Notes under the pieces: generated by a model
Database searches by the model: none
Seen by the model: the letters and a program-made list of their open reading frames with translations, nothing else
What the model was told of the DNA's origin: nothing
Origin: Devosia sp.
GTDB taxonomy: Bacteria; Pseudomonadota; Alphaproteobacteria; Rhizobiales; Devosiaceae
Reading direction: 5' to 3'
Assembly: GCF_028290625.1 (NCBI RefSeq)
Contig: NZ_JAQGJM010000011.1
Coordinates: 1-64,000 of the forward strand
DNA: 64,000 nt
Shown: positions 1 to 10,940 of the stretch, in pieces
Position numbering within the stretch: position 1 is the stretch's first letter
How the letters are laid out: each line of letters opens with the position of its first letter
Position numbers and translations under genes: made by a program

Positions 1-120
1 GCCGTGATCCTCGGCTGCACCGAAATCGGCATGCTGGTCGACGACAGCGTCAGCCCGCTGCCGGTCTACGACACGACGGAATTGCACGCGCGAGCGCTGG
101 TTGCCGCCGCGCTGGAATGA
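1..120 (+). CDS. Aspartate/glutamate racemase family protein, C-terminal part
   Basis: Only the last 39 codons are inside the window, ending in TGA at 118-120. The fragment begins [13 protein letters not shown]. The LGCTE segment with its cysteine is the hallmark of the second catalytic cysteine of the Asp/Glu racemase superfamily, which includes aspartate racemase, hydantoin racemase and maleate isomerase. The tail [17 protein letters not shown] fits the usual end of these enzymes, where a conserved D(T/S) precedes the final helix. The substrate cannot be told from this piece. The gene is co-directional with the window and converges on the ATP synthase operon. Confidence 0.75.
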   Translation, partial: AVILGCTEIGMLVDDSVSPLPVYDTTELHARALVAAALE

Positions 121-200
121 GAGCGAACCACGGCGCAGCGAGCGCACGACCCCGTCCTGCAGACTCGAGGGGTGTGTGACTCAGTGACAGGCCCCAAGAG

Positions 201-249
201 GACCCCTCATCCGCCTTCCGGGCACCTTCTCCCTCAAGGGGAGAAGGGA
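201..249. repeat. Intergenic palindromic repeat, family C copy 1
   Basis: The stretch starts ACCCCTCATCCGCC and contains the arms CTTCTCCC and GGGGAGAAG separated by a short loop. A longer relative occurs at 23645-23784. It lies between two convergent genes, where it could also end transcripts. This CCTCATCCGCC...CACCTTCTCCC motif is common between genes in Rhizobiales genomes. Confidence 0.6.
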
Positions 250-286
250 ACCACGGGCGTGGTGCACCCGCTGCCTGGCACTGACC

Positions 287-712
287 CTAGTGAATATGGC
301 CTTGGTTCAAATGCTCGGCTTCCAGCATCAGGTTAAGCCAGCCACTCACCAATTCCTGCGCAAACGTCCGCGCCTCGGGGGTCGGAGCGGCAGCGAGTTC
401 GGCCTGGGCTTCGCTCAGCGCCGTCTGGATGGCGGCGCGATCGAAATCGGCATAGCCGCTGGCTTCCTCGGCAAGCACCGTGAGCCCCTCGGGGGAGACG
501 TCGGCAAAGCCGCCGCGCACGTAGAAGGTGCGCGAGACGCCGTCATTGCCGGTCACGGTGATGAAGCCGGGCTTCAGCGTCGTCATCAGCGGTGCGTGGT
601 CGCCCATCACCGAGAAATAGCCTTCGCGTCCGGGAATGGTCACCGAACGGACGTCATCCGACAGCACCAGGCGCTCGGGCGAAACGATTTCGATCTTGAT
701 GCCTTCGGCCAT
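287..712 (-). CDS. atpC: ATP synthase F1 subunit epsilon
   Basis: Central-stalk subunit of the F1 ATPase, which links rotation of gamma and the c-ring and inhibits ATP hydrolysis. The 141-residue product starts MAEGIKIEIVSPERLVLSD and keeps the epsilon beta-sandwich signature PGREGYFSVMGDHAPLMTTL, followed by a helical C-terminus rich in Ala and Glu. A longer frame reaches 769, but the ATG at 712 matches the family N-terminus. It is the last gene of the atpHAGDC operon, 86 nt after atpD. Confidence 0.95.
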   Translation of the reverse strand: MAEGIKIEIVSPERLVLSDDVRSVTIPGREGYFSVMGDHAPLMTTLKPGFITVTGNDGVSRTFYVRGGFADVSPEGLTVLAEEASGYADFDRAAIQTALSEAQAELAAAPTPEARTFAQELVSGWLNLMLEAEHLNQGHIH

Positions 713-798
713 GTCTTTGGGTCCCTGGAAGCGTATTGGAAAGGAAAGGCCGCTTGCGGCCTCTCCCAAAAGTTCAGTGCAGTAGCTTGGGCGGCAGC

Positions 799-2256
<1,458 letters not shown>

Positions 2257-3141
2257 TTAGAGCGCTTCCGCGCCCGAAATGATTTCGATGAGTTCTTTGG
2301 TGATCTGGGCCTGGCGCTGGCGGTTGTAGCTCAGCTGCAGCTGACCGATCATTTCGCCGGCGTTCCGGGTCGCATTGTCCATCGCGGACATCTGCGCGCC
2401 ATAGAACGAGGCGCTGTTTTCCAGCAGTGCCCGCAGGATCTGCACCGAGATATTGCGCGGCAGCAGGTCTTCGACGATCGCCTCTTCGCTGGGCTCGTAT
2501 TCGTAGGGGATGGCGGCGGTCGCAGCCTCGCCTTCGCCCTTGACGGGCAGCTTTGCCGGGATGATCTGCAGCGCCGTCGGCACCTGGCTGATCACCGACT
2601 GGAAGCGCGCGAAGAACAGCGTCGCCACGTCGAATTCGCCAGCGGCGAACATCGCCAGCACCTTTTCGGCGACCTGGCTGGCCTGGGCAAACCCGACCTG
2701 CTTGATCTCGCGGAAATTGAAGGTGTCGACGATATTGTCCGGATATTGCCGGCGCAGGATTTCGTGACCCTTGCGGCCGACCGTCAGCATCTTGACCGTC
2801 TTGCCCTGGCCGATCAGCTTGGCCGCATGCTCGCGCGCCAGACGGGCGATCGAGGAATTGAAGCCGCCAGCAAGGCCGCGCTCGCCGGTCGCCACGATCA
2901 GCAGATGCACCTGGTCCTTGCCATTGCCGCCCAGCAGGACCGGAGCATTGGCCTGGCCGTCATAGACCGCACCAAGCGCTGCCAGCACCTTTTCCATGCG
3001 CTCGGCATAGGGGCGCGCAGCCTGGGCCGCATCCTGGGCACGGCGCAGCTTAGCCGCCGCGACCATCTGCATGGCCTTGGTGATCTTCTGCGTCGACTTG
3101 ACCGAGTCGATTCGGTTCTTGAGGTCCTTCAGCGAAGCCAT
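2257..3141 (-). CDS. atpG: ATP synthase F1 subunit gamma
   Basis: Rotor shaft of F1. The 294-residue product starts [20 protein letters not shown] and ends with the conserved helix [14 protein letters not shown]; both terminal coiled-coil segments that form the shaft are present. The middle carries [13 protein letters not shown], the conserved gamma motif. The longest frame reaches 3210, but the ATG at 3141 gives the standard N-terminus and follows a purine-rich stretch. It lies between atpA and atpD with gaps of 84 and 21 nt. Confidence 0.97.
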   Translation of the reverse strand: MASLKDLKNRIDSVKSTQKITKAMQMVAAAKLRRAQDAAQAARPYAERMEKVLAALGAVYDGQANAPVLLGGNGKDQVHLLIVATGERGLAGGFNSSIARLAREHAAKLIGQGKTVKMLTVGRKGHEILRRQYPDNIVDTFNFREIKQVGFAQASQVAEKVLAMFAAGEFDVATLFFARFQSVISQVPTALQIIPAKLPVKGEGEAATAAIPYEYEPSEEAIVEDLLPRNISVQILRALLENSASFYGAQMSAMDNATRNAGEMIGQLQLSYNRQRQAQITKELIEIISGAEAL

Positions 3142-3225
3142 GGGGCCCCTGCTCCTTATGTGGCCTTCGGAGCGTGACCGGCAAAAGTGGGTTCCACTTT
3201 TGCCGTGCAATCACGCGACGACGAA

Positions 3226-4760
<1,535 letters not shown>

Positions 4761-4761
<1 letters not shown>

Positions 4762-5321
4762 TATCCGACCTCTTTCATGGCGATCTTCATCGCAGCGAGT
4801 TTTGTCTTGAGGGAGCTGTCGATCATCTGGCTGCCGACCTTCACCTGAAGGCCGCCAATCAAGGAGGAGTCGACGAATTGGTTGAGCGTGACGGTCTTGC
4901 CGATCTTGGCCTTGAGCGTCGCGGCGAGGTCAGCGACCTGCGCGCCGGTCAGTGGCGTCGCCGAAGTCACGTCGGCCGTGACTTCGCCACGCGCCTTGGC
5001 GGCGAGTTCGCGGAAGCCGATGATGATCTGATCGAGCGCGAACAGGCGCCCGTTCTTGGCGACCAGCTTGAGGAAATTGGCAACCAGCGCGTTGGTGTTG
5101 GCCTTGGCCAGCAGCGCATCGAGCGCGCCTGCCTTGGCATCGCCGGTGATCACCGGGGAGCGCAGGAAGCGGGCGAAATCTTCGCTCTCCCCGATCAGCC
5201 GGGAAATATCGGATAGCGACGTCTCGACGGACGCCAACTGGTTCTCGCTCTCAGCGAGATCGAACAGCGCCGACGCGTAAGGTCGTGCGATCTGCACAAG
5301 CACTGAATTCTGCGCTGCCAA
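4761..5321 (-). CDS. atpH: ATP synthase F1 subunit delta
   Basis: Peripheral-stalk subunit (OSCP-like) that holds F1 to the F0 b subunits. I place the start at TTG 5321, giving 186 residues that begin (M)[18 protein letters not shown], the usual N-terminus. A Shine-Dalgarno-like AGAGGG lies about 10 nt upstream. An ATG at 5363 is in frame and would add 14 residues (MDEEAGGNQEGDAA). The conserved C-terminal motif [16 protein letters not shown] is present. This is the first gene of the operon; as in other alphaproteobacteria, the F0 genes are not adjacent. Confidence 0.93.
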
Positions 5322-5451
5322 TGCCGCATCACCCTCTTGGTTGCCGCCTGCCTCTTCGTCCAAAACTCGAAGGAATCCAGGCGGTCGCTGACGCTTGTTG
5401 TTTTTATGAGAAAGGGGCCGTCTGGAGACCCCTTCAAAGTCGCGCCCGCTC

Positions 5452-5480
5452 TAACACGAGCGTCGCGCGGCTTGCAAGGC
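5452..5480 (-). promoter_or_regulatory. Possible promoter of the atpHAGDC operon
   Basis: Reading the minus strand upstream of atpH, a TTGCAA hexamer is followed about 17 nt later by TTAGAG, about 135 nt before the TTG start. The match to sigma-70 consensus is only moderate, and no other pair in this 170-nt spacer is better. Treat this as a guess. Confidence 0.25.
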
Positions 5481-5532
5481 TTGGGGCAGAGATTCCCGCG
5501 CGGTGAAAGTGTCGCAGGGGGCGTGGCGAGCC

Positions 5533-5841
5533 CTATTGCCCGCTCTCGTCCTTCTCGGCCTTGATCGCTTCGCCCAGCATGTCGTTCAGCCGCGTTTGCC
5601 ACCCGGCCCCCGTACCCCGGAAATAAGCAACAATCTTGGGATCAAGTCGGATACTCACTGCGACCTTTTTATCTGCCGAGGGTGGACGACCAGGCATCGG
5701 CAGTCCCCGCTCGGCAAAAAACTCACGAGCGGGACGTGATCGGGCGATTGCCGCATGTGTCAGTTCCGGCAGGTCGTCATCAGGTGTTCCGTATTCAGGA
5801 GCCTCTGGTTTCTCGCCAAGAGCTCTGGGATCACGTTCCAT
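5533..5841 (-). CDS. brnA: BrnA-family antitoxin of a type II toxin-antitoxin pair
   Basis: The 102-residue product (start MERDPRALGEKPEAPEYG at the ATG 5841) has an acidic, Pro-rich N-terminus and a C-terminal ribbon-helix-helix like segment: VAVSIRLDPKIVAYFRGTG followed by GWQTRLNDMLGEAIK. This layout is that of BrnA antitoxins, which neutralise BrnT by binding it and repress the operon by DNA binding. The start overlaps the end of brnT by 11 nt. The longer frame to 5988 runs inside brnT and is not used. Confidence 0.88.
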   Translation of the reverse strand: MERDPRALGEKPEAPEYGTPDDDLPELTHAAIARSRPAREFFAERGLPMPGRPPSADKKVAVSIRLDPKIVAYFRGTGAGWQTRLNDMLGEAIKAEKDESGQ

Positions 5842-6097
5842 AGCGCTGGTAATCCTTGCTGTTGAACCGTCGGGCGCTGATAATTCGAACGACATCGACA
5901 CGTATGGTGAAAGCGATGTGGTAGCCGAACCCATCGTCAGCAAAACCGTGAGCGACGAGCCGCTCTTCACCGTAATCTCTGCGATCATCGACTTCGATAA
6001 TCGCTTCGCTCCATCCGAACGTCTCCGCTAGCGCAAACGCCACGCCATGCTTGATCTGGTTCGACCGGTTCTTCGCCTCGTCCCATTCGAATTCCAT
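5831..6097 (-). CDS. brnT: BrnT-family ribonuclease toxin
   Basis: The 88-residue product has the BrnT (DUF497) pattern: FEWDEAKNRSNQIKHGVAF at the N-terminus, the RDYGEERLVAHG strand, and the C-terminal IISARRFNSKDYQRY with the conserved S-A-R-R. BrnT is an RNase-like toxin with a RelE-type fold that halts translation. The toxin precedes its antitoxin, which is the normal order for brnTA. GAGGGGG stands 4 nt before the ATG as a strong ribosome-binding site. The pair lies between priA and the atp operon. Confidence 0.9.
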   Translation of the reverse strand: MEFEWDEAKNRSNQIKHGVAFALAETFGWSEAIIEVDDRRDYGEERLVAHGFADDGFGYHIAFTIRVDVVRIISARRFNSKDYQRYGT

Positions 6098-6108
6098 CGA
6101 GCCCCCTC

Positions 6109-6137
6109 AATGTAGTCCCAGGCTATGCGTCCGTCAA
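6109..6137 (-). promoter_or_regulatory. Promoter of brnTA
   Basis: On the minus strand, TTGACG (plus positions 6132-6137) and TACATT (6109-6114) are separated by exactly 17 nt. The start codon of brnT is only 11 nt after the -10 box, so the transcript would have a very short leader or none. The -35 box shares two bases with the palindrome at 6136-6157. Confidence 0.55.
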
Positions 6138-6157
6138 TTTTCGTATATACGAAAATT
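6136..6157. promoter_or_regulatory. Perfect 22-bp palindrome, likely BrnA operator
   Basis: Positions 6136-6157 read the same on both strands, with half-site AATTTTCGTAT. The element touches the -35 box of brnTA and also overlaps the stop codon of priA (6156-6158). BrnA proteins are known to autoregulate through palindromes at their promoter, so this is the obvious binding site. It is also far more AT-rich than its surroundings. Confidence 0.75.
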
Positions 6158-8324
6158 ACATAAAGCTCATCGGATCAATATCCACCTGCACGCGCAGGTT
6201 GCCGGTCACCTTCTCAGCCGATCCGAGCCAGAACCGGACATAGCCCGACAAATCGAAATCCTTGCCACTCTGCGCCAGGAGCCGCACTCGATGGCGCCCG
6301 CGCACCATGGCGACAGGCGCATCGGCTGGGCCGAACAGTTTTACCCCGTCCGCCATCGGGGCGGCCGATAGCAGCTTCTTGGCAAACCCCATGGCGGCGT
6401 CATGCTCGTTGGCGGAGACGATCAGCGCTGCCAGTCGCCCGAATGGCGGCAGGCCACCGGCCTCGCGCGCCAGCAGTTCGTGCGCGTAGAACGCCTCACG
6501 ATCCCCGCTAACCATCGCCTTCATGACCGGATGGTCGGGATGGTAGGTCTGCAAAAAAGCCTTGCCGGTGCGTGACGCGCGCCCGGCCCGCCCCGCCACC
6601 TGGGTCAAAATCTGGAACGTCTTTTCCCCCGCGCGCGGATCGCCATGCGCCAGCCCCAGATCGGCATCCAGCACACCCACCACGCTGAGCTTTTCGAAAT
6701 GGTGCCCCTTGGACACCAGCTGGGTGCCGATAATCAGGTCGAACTCGCCCTTTTCGATTTCGACAAATCGGTCGCGCAATTGCGCATTGCTGCCCATGTC
6801 CGAGGACAGGATCACGCGCCGCGCATCGGGAAACCGCGCCGCGGCCTCCTCGGCCACCCGCTCGATCCCCGGCCCAACCGCGGTCAGCGTATCGGCCTCG
6901 CCGCACTTGCCGCACACTTTTGGCGTGCGCACTTCGTGCCCGCAATGATGACACATCAGCACGCCCCGGAACCGGTGCTCCACCATCCAGGCCGAGCAAT
7001 CGGGACACTGATATTGATGCCCGCAGGCGCGACACAGTGTCAGTGGCGCATAACCGCGCCGGTTGAGGAACAGCAGCGCCTGCTCGCCCCGCTCGATCGC
7101 CGAAAACACTTCGCGCGCCAGTTGCGGGGCGATCCATTGGCCCTTTTCCGGCCCGTCGACACGCATGTCGATGGTGGTGATATTGGGCATCGCTGCCTCG
7201 GCAAAGCGCGAGGTCAGCAGCACATGCGCGTAGCGGCCCACATTGGCATTGTTGCGCGTCTCGACCGACGGCGTCGCCGAGGACAGGATCACCCGCGCAT
7301 TGGCCAGGTGCGCCCGCACCACCGCCATGTCACGCGCGTGATAGTTGACGCCCTCGGCCTGCTTGTAGGCGCCGTCATGCTCTTCATCGAGCACCAGCAT
7401 GCCCAGTTCGCGAAACGGCAGGAACAGCGCCGAACGCGCCCCCACCACCGCCCGCACCTTGCCGTCCAGCACGCCGCGCCACACCTTGCCACGCTGCACC
7501 GGCGTCATGTCAGAATGCCACTCGGCAGGCCTTGTGCCAAACCGCTTGGTGAACCGCTCGAGGAAGGTATGCGTCAGCGCGATCTCCGGCAGCAGGATCA
7601 GCGCTTGCCGCCCGGCCCGCAAGGTGTCGGCCACCGCCTCGAAAAATACCTCGGTCTTGCCGCCACCCGTTACCCCATCGAGCAGGGCCACGCCAAAAGC
7701 ATGCGGATCGAGCGCCGTGATCTGGTCCAGCGCCGCTTGTTGCTCGACATTGAGCGTGGCAACCGCACTATCCGGATCTGGTGGCAATACGATCGGTGGC
7801 GGCGCCATTTCCAGCCGCTCCACCGCCCCGGCCCGCTCCAGCCCCTCGATCACCGAGAGCGAAACCCCGGCCGCGCCGATCAGTGCCGGCTTGGGCCAGG
7901 CCATATCGTCATTGAGCACGTCGAGCACTCGTAACCGCGCCGGAGTCAGCTTTTCCGGCTCGAACCCGGTTCGGCGAAACGCCACTACAGGCTTGGGCGC
8001 GTCCAGCGCCTCGCTGGAACGCAGCACCGCCCGCAGCACCTGCCCCGGGGGCGCCAGCGTATAGCGCGCCACCCATTCCACCAGCTTCAGCAATTCCTCG
8101 CTGAGCGGCGGCACCTCATAGGCATAGCCAATGTCCTTGAGCCGGTTATGGGCGAAATTGTCCTTGGGCGGGCCCCAAACCACGCCCAGTGTCAGCCGCG
8201 GCCCCAGCGGTACCGCGACGATCGAGCCGCGCGTCACGCTCATGCCCGCAGGCACACGATAGGAATACGGCCCCTCGACCGCCACTCCTACCATCACCGC
8301 AACAATGTCCGGACGATCCAGCAT
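6156..8324 (-). CDS. priA: Primosomal protein N' (replication restart helicase)
   Basis: PriA reloads the replicative helicase at collapsed forks. The 722-residue protein has an N-terminal DNA-binding domain (VEGPYSYRVPAGM), a superfamily 2 helicase core with Walker A VTGGGKTE, motif II DEEHD, and the zinc-binding insertion with four CxxC pairs (CRACGHQYQCPDC, CHHCG, CGKCG). Motif VI is represented by QVAGRAGR. The Walker A loop has Gly where PriA usually has Ser (TGSGKTE). Its stop codon lies inside the brnTA operator. Confidence 0.96.
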   Translation of the reverse strand: MLDRPDIVAVMVGVAVEGPYSYRVPAGMSVTRGSIVAVPLGPRLTLGVVWGPPKDNFAHNRLKDIGYAYEVPPLSEELLKLVEWVARYTLAPPGQVLRAVLRSSEALDAPKPVVAFRRTGFEPEKLTPARLRVLDVLNDDMAWPKPALIGAAGVSLSVIEGLERAGAVERLEMAPPPIVLPPDPDSAVATLNVEQQAALDQITALDPHAFGVALLDGVTGGGKTEVFFEAVADTLRAGRQALILLPEIALTHTFLERFTKRFGTRPAEWHSDMTPVQRGKVWRGVLDGKVRAVVGARSALFLPFRELGMLVLDEEHDGAYKQAEGVNYHARDMAVVRAHLANARVILSSATPSVETRNNANVGRYAHVLLTSRFAEAAMPNITTIDMRVDGPEKGQWIAPQLAREVFSAIERGEQALLFLNRRGYAPLTLCRACGHQYQCPDCSAWMVEHRFRGVLMCHHCGHEVRTPKVCGKCGEADTLTAVGPGIERVAEEAAARFPDARRVILSSDMGSNAQLRDRFVEIEKGEFDLIIGTQLVSKGHHFEKLSVVGVLDADLGLAHGDPRAGEKTFQILTQVAGRAGRASRTGKAFLQTYHPDHPVMKAMVSGDREAFYAHELLAREAGGLPPFGRLAALIVSANEHDAAMGFAKKLLSAAPMADGVKLFGPADAPVAMVRGRHRVRLLAQSGKDFDLSGYVRFWLGSAEKVTGNLRVQVDIDPMSFM

Positions 8325-8386
8325 CAGTACCCGCTTTGTTCACTGCGCAAAGATAGGGATTGCGCAGTGATTCTACGAGCCGCCCT

Positions 8387-9064
8387 CTACATCACCACCA
8401 GGATCGAGCCGGTTTTCACCGAATCGGCCAGATGGATCACGTCCTGCTGTAGCAGCCGCACGCAGCCGCTCGACACAGCCTTGCCGATGCTGGTCTCATC
8501 GGGATTGCCGTGGATACGATAGATGGTATCGACCTGCCCCTGGTGGATGTACATCGCCCGCGCGCCGAGCGGATTACCGATCCCCGGCTCCATGCCGTGA
8601 CGGTATTGCTCCAGCTCCGGTTGGCGGTCGATCATTTCGGATGGCGGCGTCCAGGTCGGCCACTTCTTCTTGTAGGCGATATGGGCGCGCCCGGCCCACG
8701 CAAAGCCGTCACGCCCGATGCCGACGCCATAGCGCGTCGCCATGCCGGCATCGCCCACATGGTAGAGGAACCGGTTGGCGGTATCGACCACGACCGTGCC
8801 GGGCTTTTCGCCGGTGGGATCGACAAGCTGCTGGCGCCAGTACAGCGGGTCAACCAGCGTCATATCGGCGGCGCGGAGGGAATAACCCTCGTCTTCGAGC
8901 GGGCCGTACATCATCTGCACATCGGGCGGCACCGCGTGACGCGGCGGTGCGGCGGCCACCACAAGACGTTGCGGCGTGGTGGTGGCGCAGCCTGCCAAGG
9001 CCAGTGCCGATAGGCTGGCAGCGCTCGCCAGAAACTGGCGGCGGCCAAGAGAAACATTGATCAT
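8387..9064 (-). CDS. L,D-transpeptidase (YkuD domain) lipoprotein
   Basis: Cell-wall enzyme making 3-3 cross-links in peptidoglycan or attaching proteins to it. The 225-residue precursor starts with a twin-arginine-like GRRQFLASAASLSALALAGC, ending in a lipobox LAGC, so it is probably an exported lipoprotein. The catalytic YkuD motif is present: IHGNPDETSIGKAVSSGCVR, with His, Ser, Gly and the nucleophile Cys. Length and layout fit ErfK/YbiS/YkuD proteins, which are numerous in Hyphomicrobiales. Confidence 0.93.
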   Translation of the reverse strand: MINVSLGRRQFLASAASLSALALAGCATTTPQRLVVAAAPPRHAVPPDVQMMYGPLEDEGYSLRAADMTLVDPLYWRQQLVDPTGEKPGTVVVDTANRFLYHVGDAGMATRYGVGIGRDGFAWAGRAHIAYKKKWPTWTPPSEMIDRQPELEQYRHGMEPGIGNPLGARAMYIHQGQVDTIYRIHGNPDETSIGKAVSSGCVRLLQQDVIHLADSVKTGSILVVM

Positions 9065-9127
9065 GTGAATACTCGGATGAGCGGCCAGGCGGCCGCGAAA
9101 AGGAAAATAGTGAAGCTGACTTGCGGC

Positions 9128-9460
9128 TCAGCCCAGCCTGGGCGGCGGCAATTCGGCCTCGGGCGTCACCGCCGTCAGCGATGGCACCGTGCCCCGTGGG
9201 AGCTGATGGCCGGTCGATGGCCGAACAGTCGAAACCGAGGTCGCCATCACGCCCAGGTCAGGATGACAGGGCAGCAGGCGCTTGCCGCCCACAAGGTGGC
9301 ACCCCACCACGATCCGGTCCGACGCCGGTTCGGACACTGCGCTATCGCTGGGAATTGACGTCCATATCGGTCCCCGCACGCCCGCGCCCAGCGAAACGCT
9401 GGGTGCGCTCAGGGCAACCAGTGCCATGATCAGGGCCAAAATGCTGAGGAAACGCGTCAT
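9128..9460 (-). CDS. Small secreted protein of unknown function
   Basis: The 110-residue frame has a clear signal peptide, MTRFLSILALIMALVALSAP, with cleavage likely after SLGA. AGAGGGGAAGT directly before the ATG is a strong ribosome-binding site, which supports it as a real gene. The mature part is rich in Pro, Ser and Val and has two Cys (VVGCHLVG and LLPCHPD) that could form a disulfide. I do not recognise a domain. It is 63 nt upstream of the L,D-transpeptidase on the same strand, so it may be an envelope protein. Confidence 0.6.
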   Translation of the reverse strand: MTRFLSILALIMALVALSAPSVSLGAGVRGPIWTSIPSDSAVSEPASDRIVVGCHLVGGKRLLPCHPDLGVMATSVSTVRPSTGHQLPRGTVPSLTAVTPEAELPPPRLG

Positions 9461-9682
9461 ACTTCCCCTCTACAGTGTGCCCTTGCGCCATGAAAGGTCG
9501 GTCACGCTGCCGTGTAGCGGCCTAGCGGCGTCCCAGCGTGCAGTGGTGCAAATTGGCTACAGAAAGCACCATGCCAAGGCAGCAGGCGTCGGTTTTCGCC
9601 GCAATGCTGCGATCCTAAAACCTGCTGACAGGGTCTGACAGCAGTTCGGCGCATGCTCATTCTCCAAGCAAAGGAGGATGTC

Positions 9683-9874
9683 ATGACCGCCATGACCGAT
9701 CGTCTGCCCGCCACAAATGAACTGACTGCCATTGCCGAACGAGCCAGTCTTTACGAAATGCTGGTGGCGGCTATGAAGCGCCAGCGCAAGCCGCAGCCCT
9801 TGCCGACCTGGCTTTACGCCGATATCGGCCTGGAGCCGAGCCAGGATCGCGAATTCGTCCCACGCGGTCGCTGA
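9683..9874 (+). CDS. Small protein with a DUF1127-like tail
   Basis: A 63-residue product starting MTAMTDRLPATNELTAIAER. AAAGGAGG lies 5 nt before this ATG, which decides the start over the upstream ATG at 9653. The C-terminal half is basic then ends YADIGLEPSQDREFVPRGR; the (L)xDIGL element recalls DUF1127 proteins, which bind RNA in Rhizobiales, but the resemblance is weak. It stands alone between divergent and convergent neighbours. Confidence 0.6.
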   Translation: MTAMTDRLPATNELTAIAERASLYEMLVAAMKRQRKPQPLPTWLYADIGLEPSQDREFVPRGR

Positions 9875-9881
9875 GTTTCAC

Positions 9882-10856
9882 CTAGAAGCTGGCTTTTAGA
9901 CCTGCCGTTATGTCGATCGTGCGCAGGTCCAGCCCGCCACTATTGCTGCCATGAAACACCAATGCGCCGGTGTTGGTGTCGCGCACGTCGCTGGTGGCAC
10001 GGGTGGTGAACACCTGATTGTAGCGCGCCGCTAAGAATACCTGCGATGTGGGGCCTAAATCGAACGCCGCATTGGCGCCAATTGCCAGCGTCGGCGCGAT
10101 ATTGAGTGCATCGGAAAACCGCAGGTCACGCTGCCAATGCTCATCGGTCGAGCGGCCGAACACCGTCACCCCGGCGCGCAACATACCGCCCAAATGCAGC
10201 CTGCCATTGTCCATCTGCCCGTCGACGCCGGCAAACACCGACGGCAATTGCTGCCGGTAGGTGGCCGCCGGCCCCGCTGGAATGTCGAAACTATTGTTGC
10301 GAAACCCGCCTGTGCTGTAGAGCGCGCTGCCGCCGGATGCCGTCCATTGCACGTCGCTATATTGCAGCCCGCCATTGAGATTGATCGAGCCGGCCTCGCC
10401 CCGCACCAGATCGTAGCCTAAAGCCGCGCTAGCGCTGGCGAAATAATCCAGTTGTGTATCGGGATGCTGGCTGCGATCGGTCCAATCATCGGGGCCATCG
10501 CCCGGCACGAAGGGACCGGCGCCGTCATAATCCTGCCAGTCATAGTCTTCCATGTAGGAGCTGCCCGATAGCGCCAGCGCGCCCTCGGCCTTGAGCGTGA
10601 AACCATTGCCGAGCTGCACAACAGCGCCACTGCGCAAGACCGGCGCCGTGCTTTGCCAGGTCAACTGGCTCAGTGTGTGATTGCCGTCGAACACGAATTC
10701 ATTGGCTTGCAGGTTCATGGCCCCGATGCTGGCCGAAAACACCACGCGATCGTCCAGCGTCCCGCTGCCGATATCCTGCGCCAGCGCAGGGGCGCAGCCC
10801 AGCGCTAGCGCCAGCCCGGCACCATATCGCCATGATGATCGCAGCATTATGGGCAT
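9882..10856 (-). CDS. Omptin-family outer membrane protease
   Basis: A 324-residue precursor with signal peptide (ALALGCAPALAQ). The four omptin catalytic residues are in place by motif: D104 and D106 in MEDYDWQDY (OmpT D83, D85) and D238, H240 in TDEHWQRDL (OmpT D210, H212). The flanking omptin signatures DWTDRSQHPDTQLDY, SQLTWQ and the C-terminal TAGLKASF are also conserved, and the aromatic C-terminal residue fits a 10-strand outer-membrane barrel. Omptins cleave peptides, often between basic residues, at the cell surface. It is divergent from xerC. Confidence 0.88.
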   Translation of the reverse strand: MPIMLRSSWRYGAGLALALGCAPALAQDIGSGTLDDRVVFSASIGAMNLQANEFVFDGNHTLSQLTWQSTAPVLRSGAVVQLGNGFTLKAEGALALSGSSYMEDYDWQDYDGAGPFVPGDGPDDWTDRSQHPDTQLDYFASASAALGYDLVRGEAGSINLNGGLQYSDVQWTASGGSALYSTGGFRNNSFDIPAGPAATYRQQLPSVFAGVDGQMDNGRLHLGGMLRAGVTVFGRSTDEHWQRDLRFSDALNIAPTLAIGANAAFDLGPTSQVFLAARYNQVFTTRATSDVRDTNTGALVFHGSNSGGLDLRTIDITAGLKASF

Positions 10857-10940
10857 TGGTGCTCCATGGCCTCCTACCTCGTGTATAAAGCCATTGTGGC
10901 GTTAAACAACGCTTTACCAGCTACGCCGAGACTACGGGCC

